DNA from: Pseudomonas vanderleydeniana
GTDB taxonomy: Bacteria > Pseudomonadota > Gammaproteobacteria > Pseudomonadales > Pseudomonadaceae
Length of the DNA stretch: 64,000 bases
Assembly (NCBI RefSeq): GCF_014268755.2
Contig: NZ_CP077093.1
Location: 3,832,001-3,896,000, forward strand
Direction of reading: 5' to 3'
Shown: piece by piece, positions 25,953 through 36,390 of the stretch
Position numbering within the stretch: the first letter of the stretch is position 1
Layout of the letters: every line of letters begins with the position of its first letter
Program-made: the position numbers and the translations under genes
The notes under the pieces: generated by a model
Databases searched by the model: none
Told to the model about the DNA's origin: nothing
Seen by the model: the letters and a program-made list of their open reading frames with translations, nothing else

Positions 25953-27940
25953 ATCCGAAAGCTGTCGTCTTTGCCTATCACGATATCGGCTGCGCAGGCA
26001 TCGAAGCGCTGCTGAACGCAGGTTATGAAATCGCTGCCGTGTTCACCCACGCCGATGATCCCAAGGAAAACACCTTCTACGGTTCGGTTGCCCAACTGTG
26101 CGCCCTCAAGGGCATTCCTGTGCACGCACCGGAAGACGCCAACCACCCACTGTGGATCGAGCGTATCGCCAAGCTGAACCCGGACTTCATCTTCTCCTTC
26201 TACTACCGCAACCTGCTGAGCGAAGCCCTGCTGGCGACCGCCAAGAATGGCGCGTTCAACCTGCACGGCTCGCTGCTGCCACGCTACCGCGGCCGCGCAC
26301 CGGCCAACTGGGTGCTGGTCAACGGCGAAACCGAAACCGGCGTGACCCTGCACCGCATGGTCAAGCGTGCCGATGCCGGCGCGATCCTGGCGCAGAACCG
26401 CGTTGCCATCGAGCGCTCCGACACCGCCCTGAGCCTGCACGCCAAGCTGCGTGACAGCGCCGCCAACCTGCTGCGCGACGCCCTGCCGCAACTGGCCCAG
26501 GGCAAGCTGAGCGAAACCGCCCAGGACGAGTCCAAGGCCACCTACTTCGGCCGCCGTACCGCTGCCGATGGCAAGCTGGTCTGGAGCAAGCCTGCCGAAG
26601 AACTGTTCAACCTGGTTCGCGCCGTGACCAAGCCTTATCCGGGTGCATTCTGCGCCGTGGGCGAGCACAAGCTGATCGTCTGGGGCGCTGAAGTCGTCAA
26701 GGGCAACGAAGGCCAGGCTCCTGGTCGCGTCATCAGCGTTGACCCACTGCGCATCGCCTGTGGTGAAGACTCGCTGGTGATCAACGCCGGCCAGCGCAAC
26801 GAAAACGGCCTGTTCCTGAGCGGCCCGCAACTGGCCAACGAGCTGGGCCTGGTTGACGGTTCCCTGCTGCGTGGCGCCGAAGCGGCTCGCAAGAAGCGCC
26901 GTACCCGCGTGCTGATCCTGGGCGTCAACGGTTTCATCGGCAACCACCTGTCCGAACGCCTGCTGCGTGACGACAAGTATGAAGTCTATGGCCTGGACAT
27001 CGGCTCCGACGCCATCGAGCGCCTGCGCAGCCACCCGAACTTCCACTTCGTCGAAGGCGACATCAGCATCCACTCCGAGTGGATCGAGTACCACATCAAG
27101 AAGTGCGACGTGGTCCTGCCGCTGGTGGCGATCGCCACGCCGATCGAATACACCCGCAACCCACTGCGCGTATTCGAACTGGACTTCGAAGAGAACCTGA
27201 AACTGGTTCGCTACTGCGTCAAGTACAACAAGCGCGTGATCTTCCCGTCGACCTCCGAAGTCTACGGCATGTGCCAGGACAAGAACTTCGACGAAGACAG
27301 CTCGAACCTGATCGTCGGCCCGATCAGCAAGCAGCGCTGGATCTACTCGGTCTCCAAGCAACTGCTGGACCGCGTGATCTGGGCCTACGGCGCCAAGGGC
27401 CTGAACTTCACCCTGTTCCGTCCGTTCAACTGGATGGGCCCGCGCCTGGACCGCCTGGACTCGGCTCGTATCGGTAGCTCGCGTGCTATCACCCAGCTGA
27501 TTCTGAACCTGGTCGAAGGCACCCCGATCCGCCTGTTCGACGGTGGCGAGCAGAAGCGTTGCTTCACCGACATCGCCGACGGCATCGAGGCCCTGGCCCG
27601 TATCGTCGACAACGAAAACGACAGCTGCAACGGCCAGATCATCAACATCGGCAACCCGGACAACGAAGCCAGCATCCGTCAGCTGGGCGAAGAACTGCTG
27701 CGTCAGTTCGAAGCTCACCCGCTGCGCAGCAACTTCCCTCCGTTCGCCGGTTTCCGCGAAGTGGAGAGCAAGGCGTTCTACGGCGCCGGCTACCAGGACG
27801 TGGAACACCGCAAGCCAAGCATCGAGAACGCCAAGCGCCTGCTCAACTGGGAGCCGACCGTCGAGATGAGCGAAACCATCGGTAACACCCTGGACTTCTT
27901 CCTGAAGGAAGCCATGATCGAAATCGCGGAAAAACGCTGA
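25949..27940 (+). CDS. arnA: Bifunctional UDP-glucuronate decarboxylase / UDP-Ara4N formyltransferase
   Basis: The product is 663 residues, the normal two-domain length. The N-terminal formyltransferase has the catalytic set N104, H106 and D142 ([15 protein letters not shown], then KRADAGAI). The C-terminal NAD-dependent decarboxylase starts about residue 318 with [10 protein letters not shown] and carries STSEVYG and [10 protein letters not shown] with the catalytic Tyr/Lys pair. It oxidatively decarboxylates UDP-glucuronate from Ugd and formylates UDP-Ara4N. Its 4-keto product needs the aminotransferase ArnB before formylation, and ArnB is not encoded here. It overlaps arnC by 4 bp and arnD by 1 bp. 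Confidence 0.97.
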   Translation: MNPKAVVFAYHDIGCAGIEALLNAGYEIAAVFTHADDPKENTFYGSVAQLCALKGIPVHAPEDANHPLWIERIAKLNPDFIFSFYYRNLLSEALLATAKNGAFNLHGSLLPRYRGRAPANWVLVNGETETGVTLHRMVKRADAGAILAQNRVAIERSDTALSLHAKLRDSAANLLRDALPQLAQGKLSETAQDESKATYFGRRTAADGKLVWSKPAEELFNLVRAVTKPYPGAFCAVGEHKLIVWGAEVVKGNEGQAPGRVISVDPLRIACGEDSLVINAGQRNENGLFLSGPQLANELGLVDGSLLRGAEAARKKRRTRVLILGVNGFIGNHLSERLLRDDKYEVYGLDIGSDAIERLRSHPNFHFVEGDISIHSEWIEYHIKKCDVVLPLVAIATPIEYTRNPLRVFELDFEENLKLVRYCVKYNKRVIFPSTSEVYGMCQDKNFDEDSSNLIVGPISKQRWIYSVSKQLLDRVIWAYGAKGLNFTLFRPFNWMGPRLDRLDSARIGSSRAITQLILNLVEGTPIRLFDGGEQKRCFTDIADGIEALARIVDNENDSCNGQIINIGNPDNEASIRQLGEELLRQFEAHPLRSNFPPFAGFREVESKAFYGAGYQDVEHRKPSIENAKRLLNWEPTVEMSETIGNTLDFFLKEAMIEIAEKR

Positions 27941-28824
27941 TGCAAGCTGGACTTCGTATCGATGTAGACACCTATCGCGGCACCCGTGAGGGTGTCCCGC
28001 GACTGCTGGAACTGCTCGACGAGGCCCAGGTCAAGGCGACGTTCTTCTTCAGCGTCGGGCCGGACAACATGGGGCGCCACCTGTGGCGCCTCATCAAGCC
28101 GCAGTTCCTGCTGAAGATGCTGCGTTCCAAGGCAGCCAGCCTGTACGGCTGGGACATTCTCCTGGCCGGCACCGCCTGGCCAGGCAAGCCGATCGGCCGG
28201 GACCTGGGGCACCTGATGCGCCAGACCCTGGCCGCCGGTCATGAAGTCGGCCTGCACGCCTGGGATCACCACGGCTGGCAGGCCAATGCCGGACGCTGGA
28301 GCGAAGCCGAGCTGATCGAACAGATCCGCCGCGGCGTCGACTGCCTGAGCGACATCACCGGGCAAGCCGTCGAGTGTTCTGCCACCGCCGGTTGGCGGGC
28401 GGACGAGCGCGTCGTGCAAGCCAAAGAACATTTCGGCTTTCGCTACAACAGCGACTGCCGGGGACACGGCCTGTTCCTGCCACGGCTGGCGGACGGTAGC
28501 CCGGGTACCCCACAAATTCCCGTGGACCTGCCGACCTTCGACGAAGTCGTCGGGGCGGACCTGGCCGCGAAAGATTTCAACGCATTCATCCTCGACCGGT
28601 TCAGCCCGGCGAAACTGAATGTCTACACCATCCATGCAGAAGTAGAAGGGATTCTGATGGCCAACGATTTTCGTCAGTTGCTGGCTCAGGCCAAGGCACG
28701 TGATATCGAGTTCCAACCCCTGGTCAACCTGTTGCCGGCACAGCTGGACAGGCTGCCCGAAGGTCGCCTGGTGCGTGGCACCCTCAGTGGCCGTGAAGGC
28801 TGGCTGGGGGTACAACAGGGATGA
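27940..28824 (+). CDS. arnD: 4-deoxy-4-formamido-L-arabinose-phosphoundecaprenol deformylase
   Basis: The product is 294 residues, overlapping arnA by one base. It belongs to the polysaccharide deacetylase (NodB) fold: the metal-binding Asp pair in [11 protein letters not shown], the His motif [10 protein letters not shown] and a late conserved segment YTIHAEVEG. It removes the formyl group from undecaprenyl-phosphate-Ara4FN so that ArnT can use the lipid. No signal peptide is visible, in agreement with action at the inner membrane. The ATGA overlap with arnT couples translation. Confidence 0.95.
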   Translation: MQAGLRIDVDTYRGTREGVPRLLELLDEAQVKATFFFSVGPDNMGRHLWRLIKPQFLLKMLRSKAASLYGWDILLAGTAWPGKPIGRDLGHLMRQTLAAGHEVGLHAWDHHGWQANAGRWSEAELIEQIRRGVDCLSDITGQAVECSATAGWRADERVVQAKEHFGFRYNSDCRGHGLFLPRLADGSPGTPQIPVDLPTFDEVVGADLAAKDFNAFILDRFSPAKLNVYTIHAEVEGILMANDFRQLLAQAKARDIEFQPLVNLLPAQLDRLPEGRLVRGTLSGREGWLGVQQG

Positions 28825-30470
28825 CCAGACGCTGGGCTTTGCCATTACTGTTCCTCGCTTTCCTGCTGTTTTACCTGGCCCCCTTGATGGGCCACGGCAT
28901 GTGGATTCCGGATGAAACCCGCTACGCGCAGATCGGCCAGGAAATGCTCCTGCGCGGCCACTGGGCCGCGCCGCATTTCATGGAACTGCGCTACTTCGAG
29001 AAGCCGATTGCCGGCTACTGGATGATTGCCATCGGCCAGGCGATCTTCGGCGAAAACTTCTTCGGCGTACGCTTCGCTTCAGCCCTGAGCACGGGCCTGA
29101 GCGTGTTGCTGGTGTATCTGCTGGCCGGACGCCTGTGGAACGACCCGCGCAAGAGCTTCGCCAGTGCGGCGCTGTTCATGAGCTTTGGCCTGATCGCCGG
29201 CCAGGCCGGTTATGCCAATCTCGATCCACAGTTCACCTTCTGGGTCAACCTGAGCTTCGTCGCCTTGTGGTTGGCGATCGACAGCCAGACCCGCAAGGCG
29301 CGCCTGCTGTCCTGGGCAGCCCTGGGCTTTGCCTGCGGCTGGGGCTTCATGACCAAGGGTTTCCTGGCGCTGATGCTGCCCGTGCTGATCGCCCTGCCCT
29401 ACATGATCTGGCAGAAACGTTTTCGCGAGCTGGTGGGCTACGGCCTGGTCGCGGTGCTGGTCGCTGCACTGGTCAGCCTGCCCTGGGTCATCGCGGTGCA
29501 CCTGCAGGAGCCGGACTACTGGCGTTTCTTCTTCTGGCACGAGCATATCCGCCGTTTCGCCGCCGAAGATGCCCAGCACACTCGCCCCTGGTGGTTCTAC
29601 CTGCCGCTGATTGTGGTTTCCAGCCTGCCCTGGGCACTGCTGCTGCCGATCACGCTCAAGGATGCCTGGAAAGGCAAGGGCCAGCGGATCACCGCCTTCC
29701 TGCTGTTGTGGCTGTTCCTGCCACTGGCCTTCTTCAGCCTCAGCCGCGGCAAGCTGCCGACCTACATCATGCCGTGCCTGATGCCATTGGCACTACTGAT
29801 GGGGCATTCGCTGATGGAACGCCTCAACCGGGCCCAAGCCCGGGTATCACGCCTCAATGGCCTGCTCAACCTGCTGCTGGGCGTGGTGGCATTGGCTGCC
29901 GTGGTGTTCTTCCAGTTGAAGAAGCCGTTCTACGACAACGAACCGCTGCACCTGACCCTGCTGTGCGTGGTGATCGTCGGCTGGATCCTGTTCAATACCC
30001 TGACCGCGTTCAAGCCGCTGCAACTGTGGGCGCTGCCGGCATTGGGCATGGGCCTGCTGATCGCCCTGCTGCCGGCAGCCATGCCGAGCGTGATCGTGCA
30101 CAACAAGATGCCCGACCAGTTCATCGCCGATCACGAACAGGAACTGGCCAAGAGCCGCCACCTGCTGAGCAACGACCTGGGCGCCGCCTCGGCCCTGGCC
30201 TGGCGGGTCAAGCGCACCGATATCACCCTCTATAACACCCAGGGTGAAGTGAAGTATGGCCTCTCCTACCCGGAAGCCGAGCACCGCACCCAGGACATGG
30301 ACCAGATCCAGGGCTGGATGGAGCAGGCCCGCCGCGAAGGCCAGGTCGGCGTGGTGATGCGCGTCAAGGACGAGGAAGAGCTGCGTGAAATCGACAAGTT
30401 GCCCAAGGACTACAAGCGTTACGACGAGGGCAACATCGTGATCCTGATTTTCCCACAGAGCGCTCCATGA
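28821..30470 (+). CDS. arnT: Undecaprenyl phosphate-alpha-L-Ara4N transferase
   Basis: The product is 549 residues, a GT83 polytopic membrane enzyme with about 12 helices and a C-terminal periplasmic domain (about 440-549). The first loop carries the catalytic-type acidic motif in [20 protein letters not shown]. It attaches 4-amino-4-deoxy-L-arabinose to lipid A phosphates in the periplasm, lowering negative charge and giving resistance to polymyxin and cationic peptides. It lies in the operon between arnD and arnE with 4-bp overlaps on both sides. An ArnT-like relative follows ugd at 32748. Confidence 0.95.
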   Translation: MTRRWALPLLFLAFLLFYLAPLMGHGMWIPDETRYAQIGQEMLLRGHWAAPHFMELRYFEKPIAGYWMIAIGQAIFGENFFGVRFASALSTGLSVLLVYLLAGRLWNDPRKSFASAALFMSFGLIAGQAGYANLDPQFTFWVNLSFVALWLAIDSQTRKARLLSWAALGFACGWGFMTKGFLALMLPVLIALPYMIWQKRFRELVGYGLVAVLVAALVSLPWVIAVHLQEPDYWRFFFWHEHIRRFAAEDAQHTRPWWFYLPLIVVSSLPWALLLPITLKDAWKGKGQRITAFLLLWLFLPLAFFSLSRGKLPTYIMPCLMPLALLMGHSLMERLNRAQARVSRLNGLLNLLLGVVALAAVVFFQLKKPFYDNEPLHLTLLCVVIVGWILFNTLTAFKPLQLWALPALGMGLLIALLPAAMPSVIVHNKMPDQFIADHEQELAKSRHLLSNDLGAASALAWRVKRTDITLYNTQGEVKYGLSYPEAEHRTQDMDQIQGWMEQARREGQVGVVMRVKDEEELREIDKLPKDYKRYDEGNIVILIFPQSAP

Positions 30471-30811
30471 CCCTGATCCTCCTCCTCAGCGCCTGCCTGC
30501 TGACGTGCCTGGGCCAGGTGGCCCAGAAGTTCGCCGTCGAAGGCTGGCGCGAAACCTCCCTGGGCGCGCTCGACAAGCTGCGTTCGCCCTGGTTGTGGCT
30601 GGCCCTGGCCAGCCTCGGCCTTGGCCTGCTGGTGTGGTTGCTGGTACTGCAGAGACTGGAGGTCGGGATCGCCTATCCGATGCTCAGCCTCAACTTCGTG
30701 CTGATCACCCTGGTGGCGCACTACCTGTTCAAGGAATCGATCGACCGCCGCCACTGGCTGGGCGTCGCCCTGATCATGGCCGGCGTGGTGTTGCTGGGAT
30801 TGCATCTATGA
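30467..30811 (+). CDS. arnE: Ara4N-phosphoundecaprenol flippase subunit
   Basis: The product is 114 residues with four hydrophobic helices, the size and topology of EmrE-like ArnE. The conserved start ([20 protein letters not shown]) and [20 protein letters not shown] are visible. With ArnF it flips undecaprenyl-phosphate-Ara4N to the periplasmic side. It is coupled to arnT and arnF by ATGA overlaps, so stoichiometric production is likely. Confidence 0.93.
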   Translation: MTLILLLSACLLTCLGQVAQKFAVEGWRETSLGALDKLRSPWLWLALASLGLGLLVWLLVLQRLEVGIAYPMLSLNFVLITLVAHYLFKESIDRRHWLGVALIMAGVVLLGLHL

Positions 30812-31215
30812 GCCTGGCACGCGGTTTCACCTTCGCCAGCGGCAGCGTGGTGCTGGTCAGCAGCGCCCAGTTGGGCATGCGCTGGAGCATGACGCGCCTG
30901 CCCGAGCCAAGCCAGTGGCTGGACGCGCTGATGACCGGCAACGTCTCGCTGGTGGCCCTGGCCGTCGTAGCGGCTTCGATTCTGGCCTATGCGCTGTCGA
31001 TGCTCTGCTGGCTGATGGCCCTGCGCGACGTACCGCTGGGTCGCGCCTACTCGCTGCTCAGTGTCAGCTATGCACTGGTCTACCTGCTGGCGGCCAGCCT
31101 GCCGTTCTTCAACGAAAGCTTCAGCCTTTCCAAGACACTGGGGGTGGCGCTGGTCATCCTGGGTGTTCTTACGATCAATTCTCCACGTATACCCCGTCCT
31201 AGGGACTCCGTATGA
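30808..31215 (+). CDS. arnF: Ara4N-phosphoundecaprenol flippase subunit
   Basis: The product is 135 residues from the ATG in the arnE overlap; the open frame extends upstream to 30505 but only as a shadow of arnE. Four hydrophobic helices are present, with the SMR-like segment [20 protein letters not shown] typical of ArnF. It is the partner subunit of ArnE in flipping the aminoarabinose lipid carrier. It overlaps ugd by 4 bp. Confidence 0.92.
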   Translation: MSLARGFTFASGSVVLVSSAQLGMRWSMTRLPEPSQWLDALMTGNVSLVALAVVAASILAYALSMLCWLMALRDVPLGRAYSLLSVSYALVYLLAASLPFFNESFSLSKTLGVALVILGVLTINSPRIPRPRDSV

Positions 31216-32579
31216 AAATCAGCGTAATTGGTAGCGGTTATGTAGGCCTGGTACAGGCGACTGTCTTGGCCGAAGTCGGTCATGACGTCGTGTGCATGGA
31301 CGTTGACCAGAACAAGATCGAATTGCTGCGCAAGGGCCATATCCCGATCTTCGAACCAGGGCTGGAGACCATGGTCAAGAGCAATCTGGAAAGTGGCCGC
31401 CTGCACTTCACCAGCGATGAAAAACTCGCCATCGAGCATGGCCAGGTACTGTTCATCGCGGTCGGCACGCCGTCGGACGAGGATGGCTCGGCCGACCTCA
31501 AGTACGTGCTGTCGGTCGGTGACGCCGTGATTCGGCATCGGCTGGAACCGCTGATCCTGGTGGAAAAATCCACCGTGCCGGTCGGCACCGGCGACACTCT
31601 GCGCGCCCACATCGAGGCAGGCCTGCAAAAAGCCGGTCGCGACCTGGAATTCGATATCGTCTCGAACCCGGAATTCCTCAAGGAAGGTTCCGCCGTCGAA
31701 GACTGCCGTCGCCCGGACCGCATCATCATCGGTTGCGAGCGTGAGGAAGTCCGCGAAGTGATGCGTGACCTCTACGCCCCCTTCAACCGCAACCATGACC
31801 GCATCATGTTCATGGACCTGCGCAGTGCCGAACTGACCAAGTATGCGGCCAACTGCATGCTGGCGACCAAGATCAGTTTCATCAACCAGATCGCCGAACT
31901 GGCCGAACACCTGGGTGCCGACATCGAGGCCGTGCGCATGGGCATCGGTGCCGACCAGCGTATCGGCTACCACTTCATCTACCCGGGCTGCGGCTACGGC
32001 GGCTCGTGCTTCCCCAAGGACATGCGCGCCCTGATCCACAGCGCCCAGCAAGCCAACTGCTCCAGCGATCTGCTGCAGGCGGTGGAAGCGATCAACGAGC
32101 GGCAGAAACACAAGCTGTTCGACCGCATCAACGCGTTCTACAAGGGCGATCTCAAGGGCAAGACCTTCGCCCTCTGGGGCCTGGCGTTCAAGCCCAACAC
32201 CGACGACATGCGCGATGCGCCAAGCCGTGTGCTGATGGAAGCGCTGTGGGCCGCGGGCGCCCAGGTCCGTGCCTTCGACCCGGAAGCCATGCAGGAAACC
32301 CAGCGCCTGTACCCGGATGAGCCGGGCCTGTCGCTGATGGGCACACCGGAAGCCGCCCTGGTGGGTGCTGACGCGCTGATCGTCTGCACCGAGTGGCAGC
32401 AGTTCAAGGCTCCGGACTTCGAGCGCATCCATCAGCGCCTCAAGGCCCCGGTGATCTTCGACGGTCGCAACCTGTATGACGCCAACCGCATGCAGCGCAA
32501 GGGTTTCACCTATTTCGCGATCGGTCGCGGCGCGTCGCTGGATCTGCCAGTAACCCGCCATGGCCAGGTAGAAGCCTGA
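31212..32579 (+). CDS. ugd: UDP-glucose 6-dehydrogenase
   Basis: The product is 455 residues. The NAD motif GSGYVG is at 7-12. The STVPVGTGD loop, the [17 protein letters not shown] region and the catalytic cysteine C266 in [10 protein letters not shown] are intact. It oxidises UDP-glucose to UDP-glucuronate, the precursor used by ArnA. It is the last gene of the coupled arn operon (overlap ATGA with arnF). UDP-glucuronate may also feed exopolysaccharides. It is followed by a REP element that may mark the transcript end. Confidence 0.97.
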   Translation: MKISVIGSGYVGLVQATVLAEVGHDVVCMDVDQNKIELLRKGHIPIFEPGLETMVKSNLESGRLHFTSDEKLAIEHGQVLFIAVGTPSDEDGSADLKYVLSVGDAVIRHRLEPLILVEKSTVPVGTGDTLRAHIEAGLQKAGRDLEFDIVSNPEFLKEGSAVEDCRRPDRIIIGCEREEVREVMRDLYAPFNRNHDRIMFMDLRSAELTKYAANCMLATKISFINQIAELAEHLGADIEAVRMGIGADQRIGYHFIYPGCGYGGSCFPKDMRALIHSAQQANCSSDLLQAVEAINERQKHKLFDRINAFYKGDLKGKTFALWGLAFKPNTDDMRDAPSRVLMEALWAAGAQVRAFDPEAMQETQRLYPDEPGLSLMGTPEAALVGADALIVCTEWQQFKAPDFERIHQRLKAPVIFDGRNLYDANRMQRKGFTYFAIGRGASLDLPVTRHGQVEA

Positions 32580-32593
32580 TCCCCGGCGTGCCT

Positions 32594-32694
32594 CTGTAGG
32601 AGCCGGGTTGCTGGCGATAGCGGTCCAAAAGCCCCCTGTGCGGTCATTGAATGGCCGCCTGGCGGCGGTTCGCGGGCAAGCCACGCTCCTACAG
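32594..32694. repeat. REP-type inverted pair after ugd
   Basis: CTGTAGGAGC at the left and GCTCCTACAG at the right end (32685-32694) enclose about 80 bp with GCGGTTCGCGGGCAAGCCAC. It is the same family as the pair at 34356-34480. It lies between ugd and the ArnT-like gene. Confidence 0.75.
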
Positions 32695-32747
32695 ATTTCC
32701 TCAGCGCCCTCAAAACGGTGTCATCCTCCTTTCACAAGGACTTCGTT

Positions 32748-34343
32748 GTGACATTGACCTCTCGCGATACCCTCAATCGTCAATCCCTGGGCCTGGGCCT
32801 GATCGCCCTGCTGTTGTTCCTTGCTGGCGTCTACCAGCAGGCGGCCATTGGCTTCGATTCACGCTTCGTGCTGTTCGCCCAGGAAATGCTGCGCCACGGT
32901 CCAAGCTTCTTCCCGACCACCTACGGCGAGCCCTACCCCGACTACTCGGCCTTTTCGACGTTGCTGGTCTGGCTGTTCGCCCTGCCCTTCGGTACCGTCA
33001 ATGCCCTGGCGGCGTGGCTGCCGAGTGCGCTCGCTGCGTCCTGGATCGTGGTGTTGATGTATCGCCTGGTCGCCCCCTATTCCCCACGCTGGGCCCTGCT
33101 GAGCATCGCCCTGCTGCTGTTGAGCAACACCTTCATCACCGAGACCCGCGCCGTCTCGCTGGACCTGTTGCTGGCCGCCGTCGGTTTCACGGTGTTCTAC
33201 CTGGGTTACGCGGCCGAGCATTTCGCTGCACCGAAGCGCCATGCCTGGATCCTCGCCCTGCTGGTGCTGGGCTTCGCCATCCGCGGTCCGATCGGCCTGG
33301 TGATTCCCACCGGCATGCTGTGCAGCTACTACCTGCTGGGCGGCCAATGGCGGCGTTTCTTCGTGTTCGGCTTCCAGGCCCTGGGCCTGCTGGCGGCCTG
33401 CATAGCCCTGCTGCTCTGGTTGGCCTGGCTCGATGGCGGCAGCTTCTTCCTCAATGAAGTGATCCGCATGCAGTTCACCGGCCGCATGGACGGCAGTGAA
33501 GGCTCCAGCAGCGTGCTGTATTACTTCAGCAGCTCGTTCGGCAATTACGCCCTGGCTTATCCGCTGGCGGTCCTGGTGGTGGCGGCGCTGCTCGCCGGTG
33601 GTCGCCAGCCGCGGGGCCCGGCATTGCAACTGACGCTCTACTGCCTGGCCGCCGGCCTGATCGTGATGCTAGGGCTGTCGGTGCCGCAGGCGAAGAAGGC
33701 GCGCTACATCCTGCCGATGATCCCCATGATTGCCATCGTCGCAGCCTTTCCGTTCCAGACCAGCCAGGGACGACTGTTCACCTGGCTGCGTGGCTTCACC
33801 CAGGGCATCTGGCTGCTGCTGCCGGGACTGCTGATCGGCGGGATGATCCTGCTGCATCGGCGCTTCCCCGAAGAACTGCCAACACTGGGGGTTGCGCCCT
33901 GGCTGGTGGGGGCCTTGCAGATCATCGCCGTGCTTGCGCTGTTTCAGGCCCGCTGGCGCGCCTTGGGCCTGGCGGCCTGTGCGGTGCTGGCAATGTGGGC
34001 GAGCTATATCCTGATCGTCGAGCCGGTCGAGCGTACCGCCTATGACACCCGCACCTTCACCCGGGCCGCCCGGCAGTTGATCCACGAGGCGCCAGCCCCC
34101 GTGGTCCTGCACGCCATGGGCAAGGACGCCAAGGCGATCAAGTTCATGGTCAACCTCGATGAAGACCTGCAGCCGGTGTTCACCGGGACACCGGAACAGC
34201 TCCAGGCCGTGACCGGCCCGGCGTGGCTGGTGATGGACAGGCAGGACTACCAGAAGCTGCAGGGCACGCCGACTGGCGCCTTGGTGCCAGTACTGAGCGG
34301 GCGGTTCGACAAGAACGATTTTGTGCTGTTGAAGCAGCCTTGA
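32748..34343 (+). CDS. ArnT-like glycosyltransferase family 39/83 membrane protein
   Basis: The product is 531 residues from a GTG at 32748, chosen because AAGGA lies 7 bases upstream; another GTG at 32718 has no such signal. About 12 hydrophobic helices and a soluble C-terminal tail (about 425-531) give the ArnT layout. The first loop (GFDSRFVLFAQEMLRHGPSF) keeps the Asp followed by R-x3-A/F-Q-EML seen in ArnT, but not the full DETRY motif. It likely transfers a sugar from a polyprenyl carrier to a surface acceptor. It lies 168 bp after ugd beyond a REP element, so it may be a separate unit. Whether it acts on lipid A is unknown. Confidence 0.82.
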   Translation: MTLTSRDTLNRQSLGLGLIALLLFLAGVYQQAAIGFDSRFVLFAQEMLRHGPSFFPTTYGEPYPDYSAFSTLLVWLFALPFGTVNALAAWLPSALAASWIVVLMYRLVAPYSPRWALLSIALLLLSNTFITETRAVSLDLLLAAVGFTVFYLGYAAEHFAAPKRHAWILALLVLGFAIRGPIGLVIPTGMLCSYYLLGGQWRRFFVFGFQALGLLAACIALLLWLAWLDGGSFFLNEVIRMQFTGRMDGSEGSSSVLYYFSSSFGNYALAYPLAVLVVAALLAGGRQPRGPALQLTLYCLAAGLIVMLGLSVPQAKKARYILPMIPMIAIVAAFPFQTSQGRLFTWLRGFTQGIWLLLPGLLIGGMILLHRRFPEELPTLGVAPWLVGALQIIAVLALFQARWRALGLAACAVLAMWASYILIVEPVERTAYDTRTFTRAARQLIHEAPAPVVLHAMGKDAKAIKFMVNLDEDLQPVFTGTPEQLQAVTGPAWLVMDRQDYQKLQGTPTGALVPVLSGRFDKNDFVLLKQP

Positions 34344-34355
34344 GACAAGGTCGCC

Positions 34356-34480
34356 TGGCCGCCATGGGCGGTTCGCGGGCAAGCCACGCTCCTACAGAGG
34401 TTGATGTCGTACACGAAACCAGTGTACGACGCGATCCACTGTAGGAGCCGGGCTCGCCCGCGAACCGCCGCAGGCGGCCA
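34356..34480. repeat. REP inverted pair with a nested hairpin
   Basis: The arms 34356-34397 and 34439-34480 (about 42 bp each) are imperfect inverted copies, including TTCGCGGGCAAGCC against GGCTCGCCCGCGAA. Inside the 41-bp spacer a second perfect stem GTCGTACAC (34406-34414) / GTGTACGAC (34422-34430) is nested. It separates the convergent glycosyltransferase and lipase genes and may serve as a terminator for both. Confidence 0.8.
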
Positions 34481-34502
34481 GTCAGCATCAGCCCAACAGA
34501 AC

Positions 34503-36341
34503 TCAGGCAATCACTGCGCTGGCTCCCTTCAGGGCATCGAGCCCTACCCCGACCAACGTCACAGAATCGGCACCGAAACTCAGCACAGTGTCGCTACCCA
34601 CCACCTTGGCATGATCGAGAATATTGTGCCCCTGCGTATCGGCATAGCCCATGAACACCAGCTTGTCCGAAGCCTGGAACCCGGTGATGCGGTCCTGGCC
34701 GAAGGCTCCGTTGAACAGGAAGGTGTTGCCACCACCGCGCGCCTCCATCAGGTCGTTGCCTGAGCCACCGATGAACAGGTTGCCGCCCTTGGCCGCACCG
34801 ACCAGATGATCGTTGCCAGCATTGCCCAACAGCCACTCACCGGATGCCTTCGCGGTCAGTGTATCAGCTCCCGCGTCACCGACCTGCGAAGCGACATACT
34901 GGCCGCCGGACAGGCTGTGGTTGCCGACCTGATGGGCCACATCCCGGTTCAGGAACACCAGATAGGGCTCGCTGCTGACCAGCGTGCCGATATCCTTGGC
35001 AATGGTGATCCCCCCCTGGGCATCGCGAATGTACAGCGTGCCCTGGCCGTCATTGGCGATCTCGACACTGTCCAGGGGCTTGTGCAGGTCGAGAGTGTTG
35101 TGTCCCTTGCCGCCCAGGATGATGTTGTAGCCACCGTCATCGCGGAAGGTATCATCGCCGCCACCGCCTTCGAGGTAATCGTTGCCTCGCCCACCCCTGA
35201 GCAGGTCGCTGGCTTCACTGCCGATGATGAAGGTGGTGCCGGTATGGGCCTCGGCGTTGCGATTGAGGTCCTGTACCCAGGTCTTCTCCCGCGCCGGATC
35301 CGACAGATTGCTGACGATGATGGTCGAGTCCTTGCTGGTCAGGTCGTAGAACGTCGAGTCGACGATGCGCTGCAGACCGTTGCCATAGGCCGTCGGCAGG
35401 TGCGATAGCCAGGTGGCGATGTTGCCGATGGAGTACGGCATGGCGTTCCAGGTATCGGATGCATAGTGATCGTTGAAATTGACGATATTGTTGGTCGCCG
35501 AAGCCTGGTAGCCATCATGCACGCCCAGGGTCGCCAGTGTCAGGCTGGAGCCGTCGAGTGCACGGAACACCGGATCGTTTTCATAACCGATGTTCAGCAC
35601 GTGGGTACCGGCACCGCTCTGGGTCGGCGAGGCGAAGGCGATATAGCTGGCGTCCCGGTAGAAGCCACCCCAATGATCCGCGCTCAGATCCGCCAGGCTG
35701 TTGACCGCCAGGCCACCCAGGCTGTGGCCGCTGACCAGCACATCCTTGCCGCCCAGGCCGTTGGCACGGGCAAACGCCGCGACGCTGTCAAGCAGGCCCT
35801 CGAACGCATTGGCGCTGTAGTTCCTGGCATAGTCCTTGGGACCGATGGCGGCCAGCAGATCATTGATTGCATCGCCGATGGTGTCGGTGACCAGCGTCTC
35901 GCGCGGGCCGCTGGTACCGCGAAAGGCAATACCGATGGAGGTCAGGTGGCCTGCGGCGTCGTACTTGCCCAGCACCTCCGCCTGCCCGGTGGTATAGCCG
36001 GCCTTCTCGCCATAGAAAGTGCCCCGGCCATCGGTCTTGCCGGCATAGCCCAGCTGGCTGGCACTGATCGGCGTCCAGCCGGCCGCCTTCACCGCCGCCA
36101 GCGCCGCCTTCTCCGAATCGGGATTCCAGGGCACTCCGGGAATGACGCCCTGGGCATCGGTGCCGCCGATCAGCGCCTTGACCAGCGTTGCCGGCAGGCC
36201 GAGGCCGAAGCCGTGTTGCTGGTAGCCGACGGCCAGGCCGTTGTCGATGTTGTGGTAGGAGTACAAGGTGATCGCCATCGCATCACCGTACAGCGCCTTG
36301 GAGACTGCCGAACCCGCATTTTCATAGTCAAAAACACCCAT
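34503..36341 (-). CDS. lipA: Extracellular triacylglycerol lipase, family I.3
   Basis: The product is 612 residues from MGVFDYENAGS; the ATG at 36341 is preceded by AGAGAGG. It closely matches family I.3 Pseudomonas lipases. The catalytic triad is S207 (GHSLGG), D256 and H314. The start has no signal peptide; secretion uses a C-terminal signal and the AprDEF exporter encoded just upstream. RTX calcium-binding repeats occur near residues 393-415 (GGRGNDYLE, GGGGDD) and again near 550-570 (GGSGNDLME). They are separated by a long unique segment, so there are two RTX blocks. The end (SVTLVGVGLDALKGASAVIA) is the typical secretion tail. The gene starts 50 bp after aprF and may be co-transcribed. 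Confidence 0.95.
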   Translation of the reverse strand: MGVFDYENAGSAVSKALYGDAMAITLYSYHNIDNGLAVGYQQHGFGLGLPATLVKALIGGTDAQGVIPGVPWNPDSEKAALAAVKAAGWTPISASQLGYAGKTDGRGTFYGEKAGYTTGQAEVLGKYDAAGHLTSIGIAFRGTSGPRETLVTDTIGDAINDLLAAIGPKDYARNYSANAFEGLLDSVAAFARANGLGGKDVLVSGHSLGGLAVNSLADLSADHWGGFYRDASYIAFASPTQSGAGTHVLNIGYENDPVFRALDGSSLTLATLGVHDGYQASATNNIVNFNDHYASDTWNAMPYSIGNIATWLSHLPTAYGNGLQRIVDSTFYDLTSKDSTIIVSNLSDPAREKTWVQDLNRNAEAHTGTTFIIGSEASDLLRGGRGNDYLEGGGGDDTFRDDGGYNIILGGKGHNTLDLHKPLDSVEIANDGQGTLYIRDAQGGITIAKDIGTLVSSEPYLVFLNRDVAHQVGNHSLSGGQYVASQVGDAGADTLTAKASGEWLLGNAGNDHLVGAAKGGNLFIGGSGNDLMEARGGGNTFLFNGAFGQDRITGFQASDKLVFMGYADTQGHNILDHAKVVGSDTVLSFGADSVTLVGVGLDALKGASAVIA

Positions 36342-36390
36342 GGTATCGCCTCTCTGTTGTTGAACTTGTCGAGAAAGCCAGCAAAGGAAG

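Noticed and set aside
25937..27808. 623-codon minus-strand frame opposite arnA
   Set aside because: arnA is complete and motif-rich on the plus strand; the opposite frame has the composition of a shadow (Asp, Gln, Val, Ala) and no family motif.
34856..35230. Tandem repeats in the RTX regions as possible CRISPR or mobile repeats
   Set aside because: They are coding nonapeptide repeats (GGxGxDxxx) inside the lipase, and similar ones occur in the protease genes; the spacing is 27 bp and in frame.
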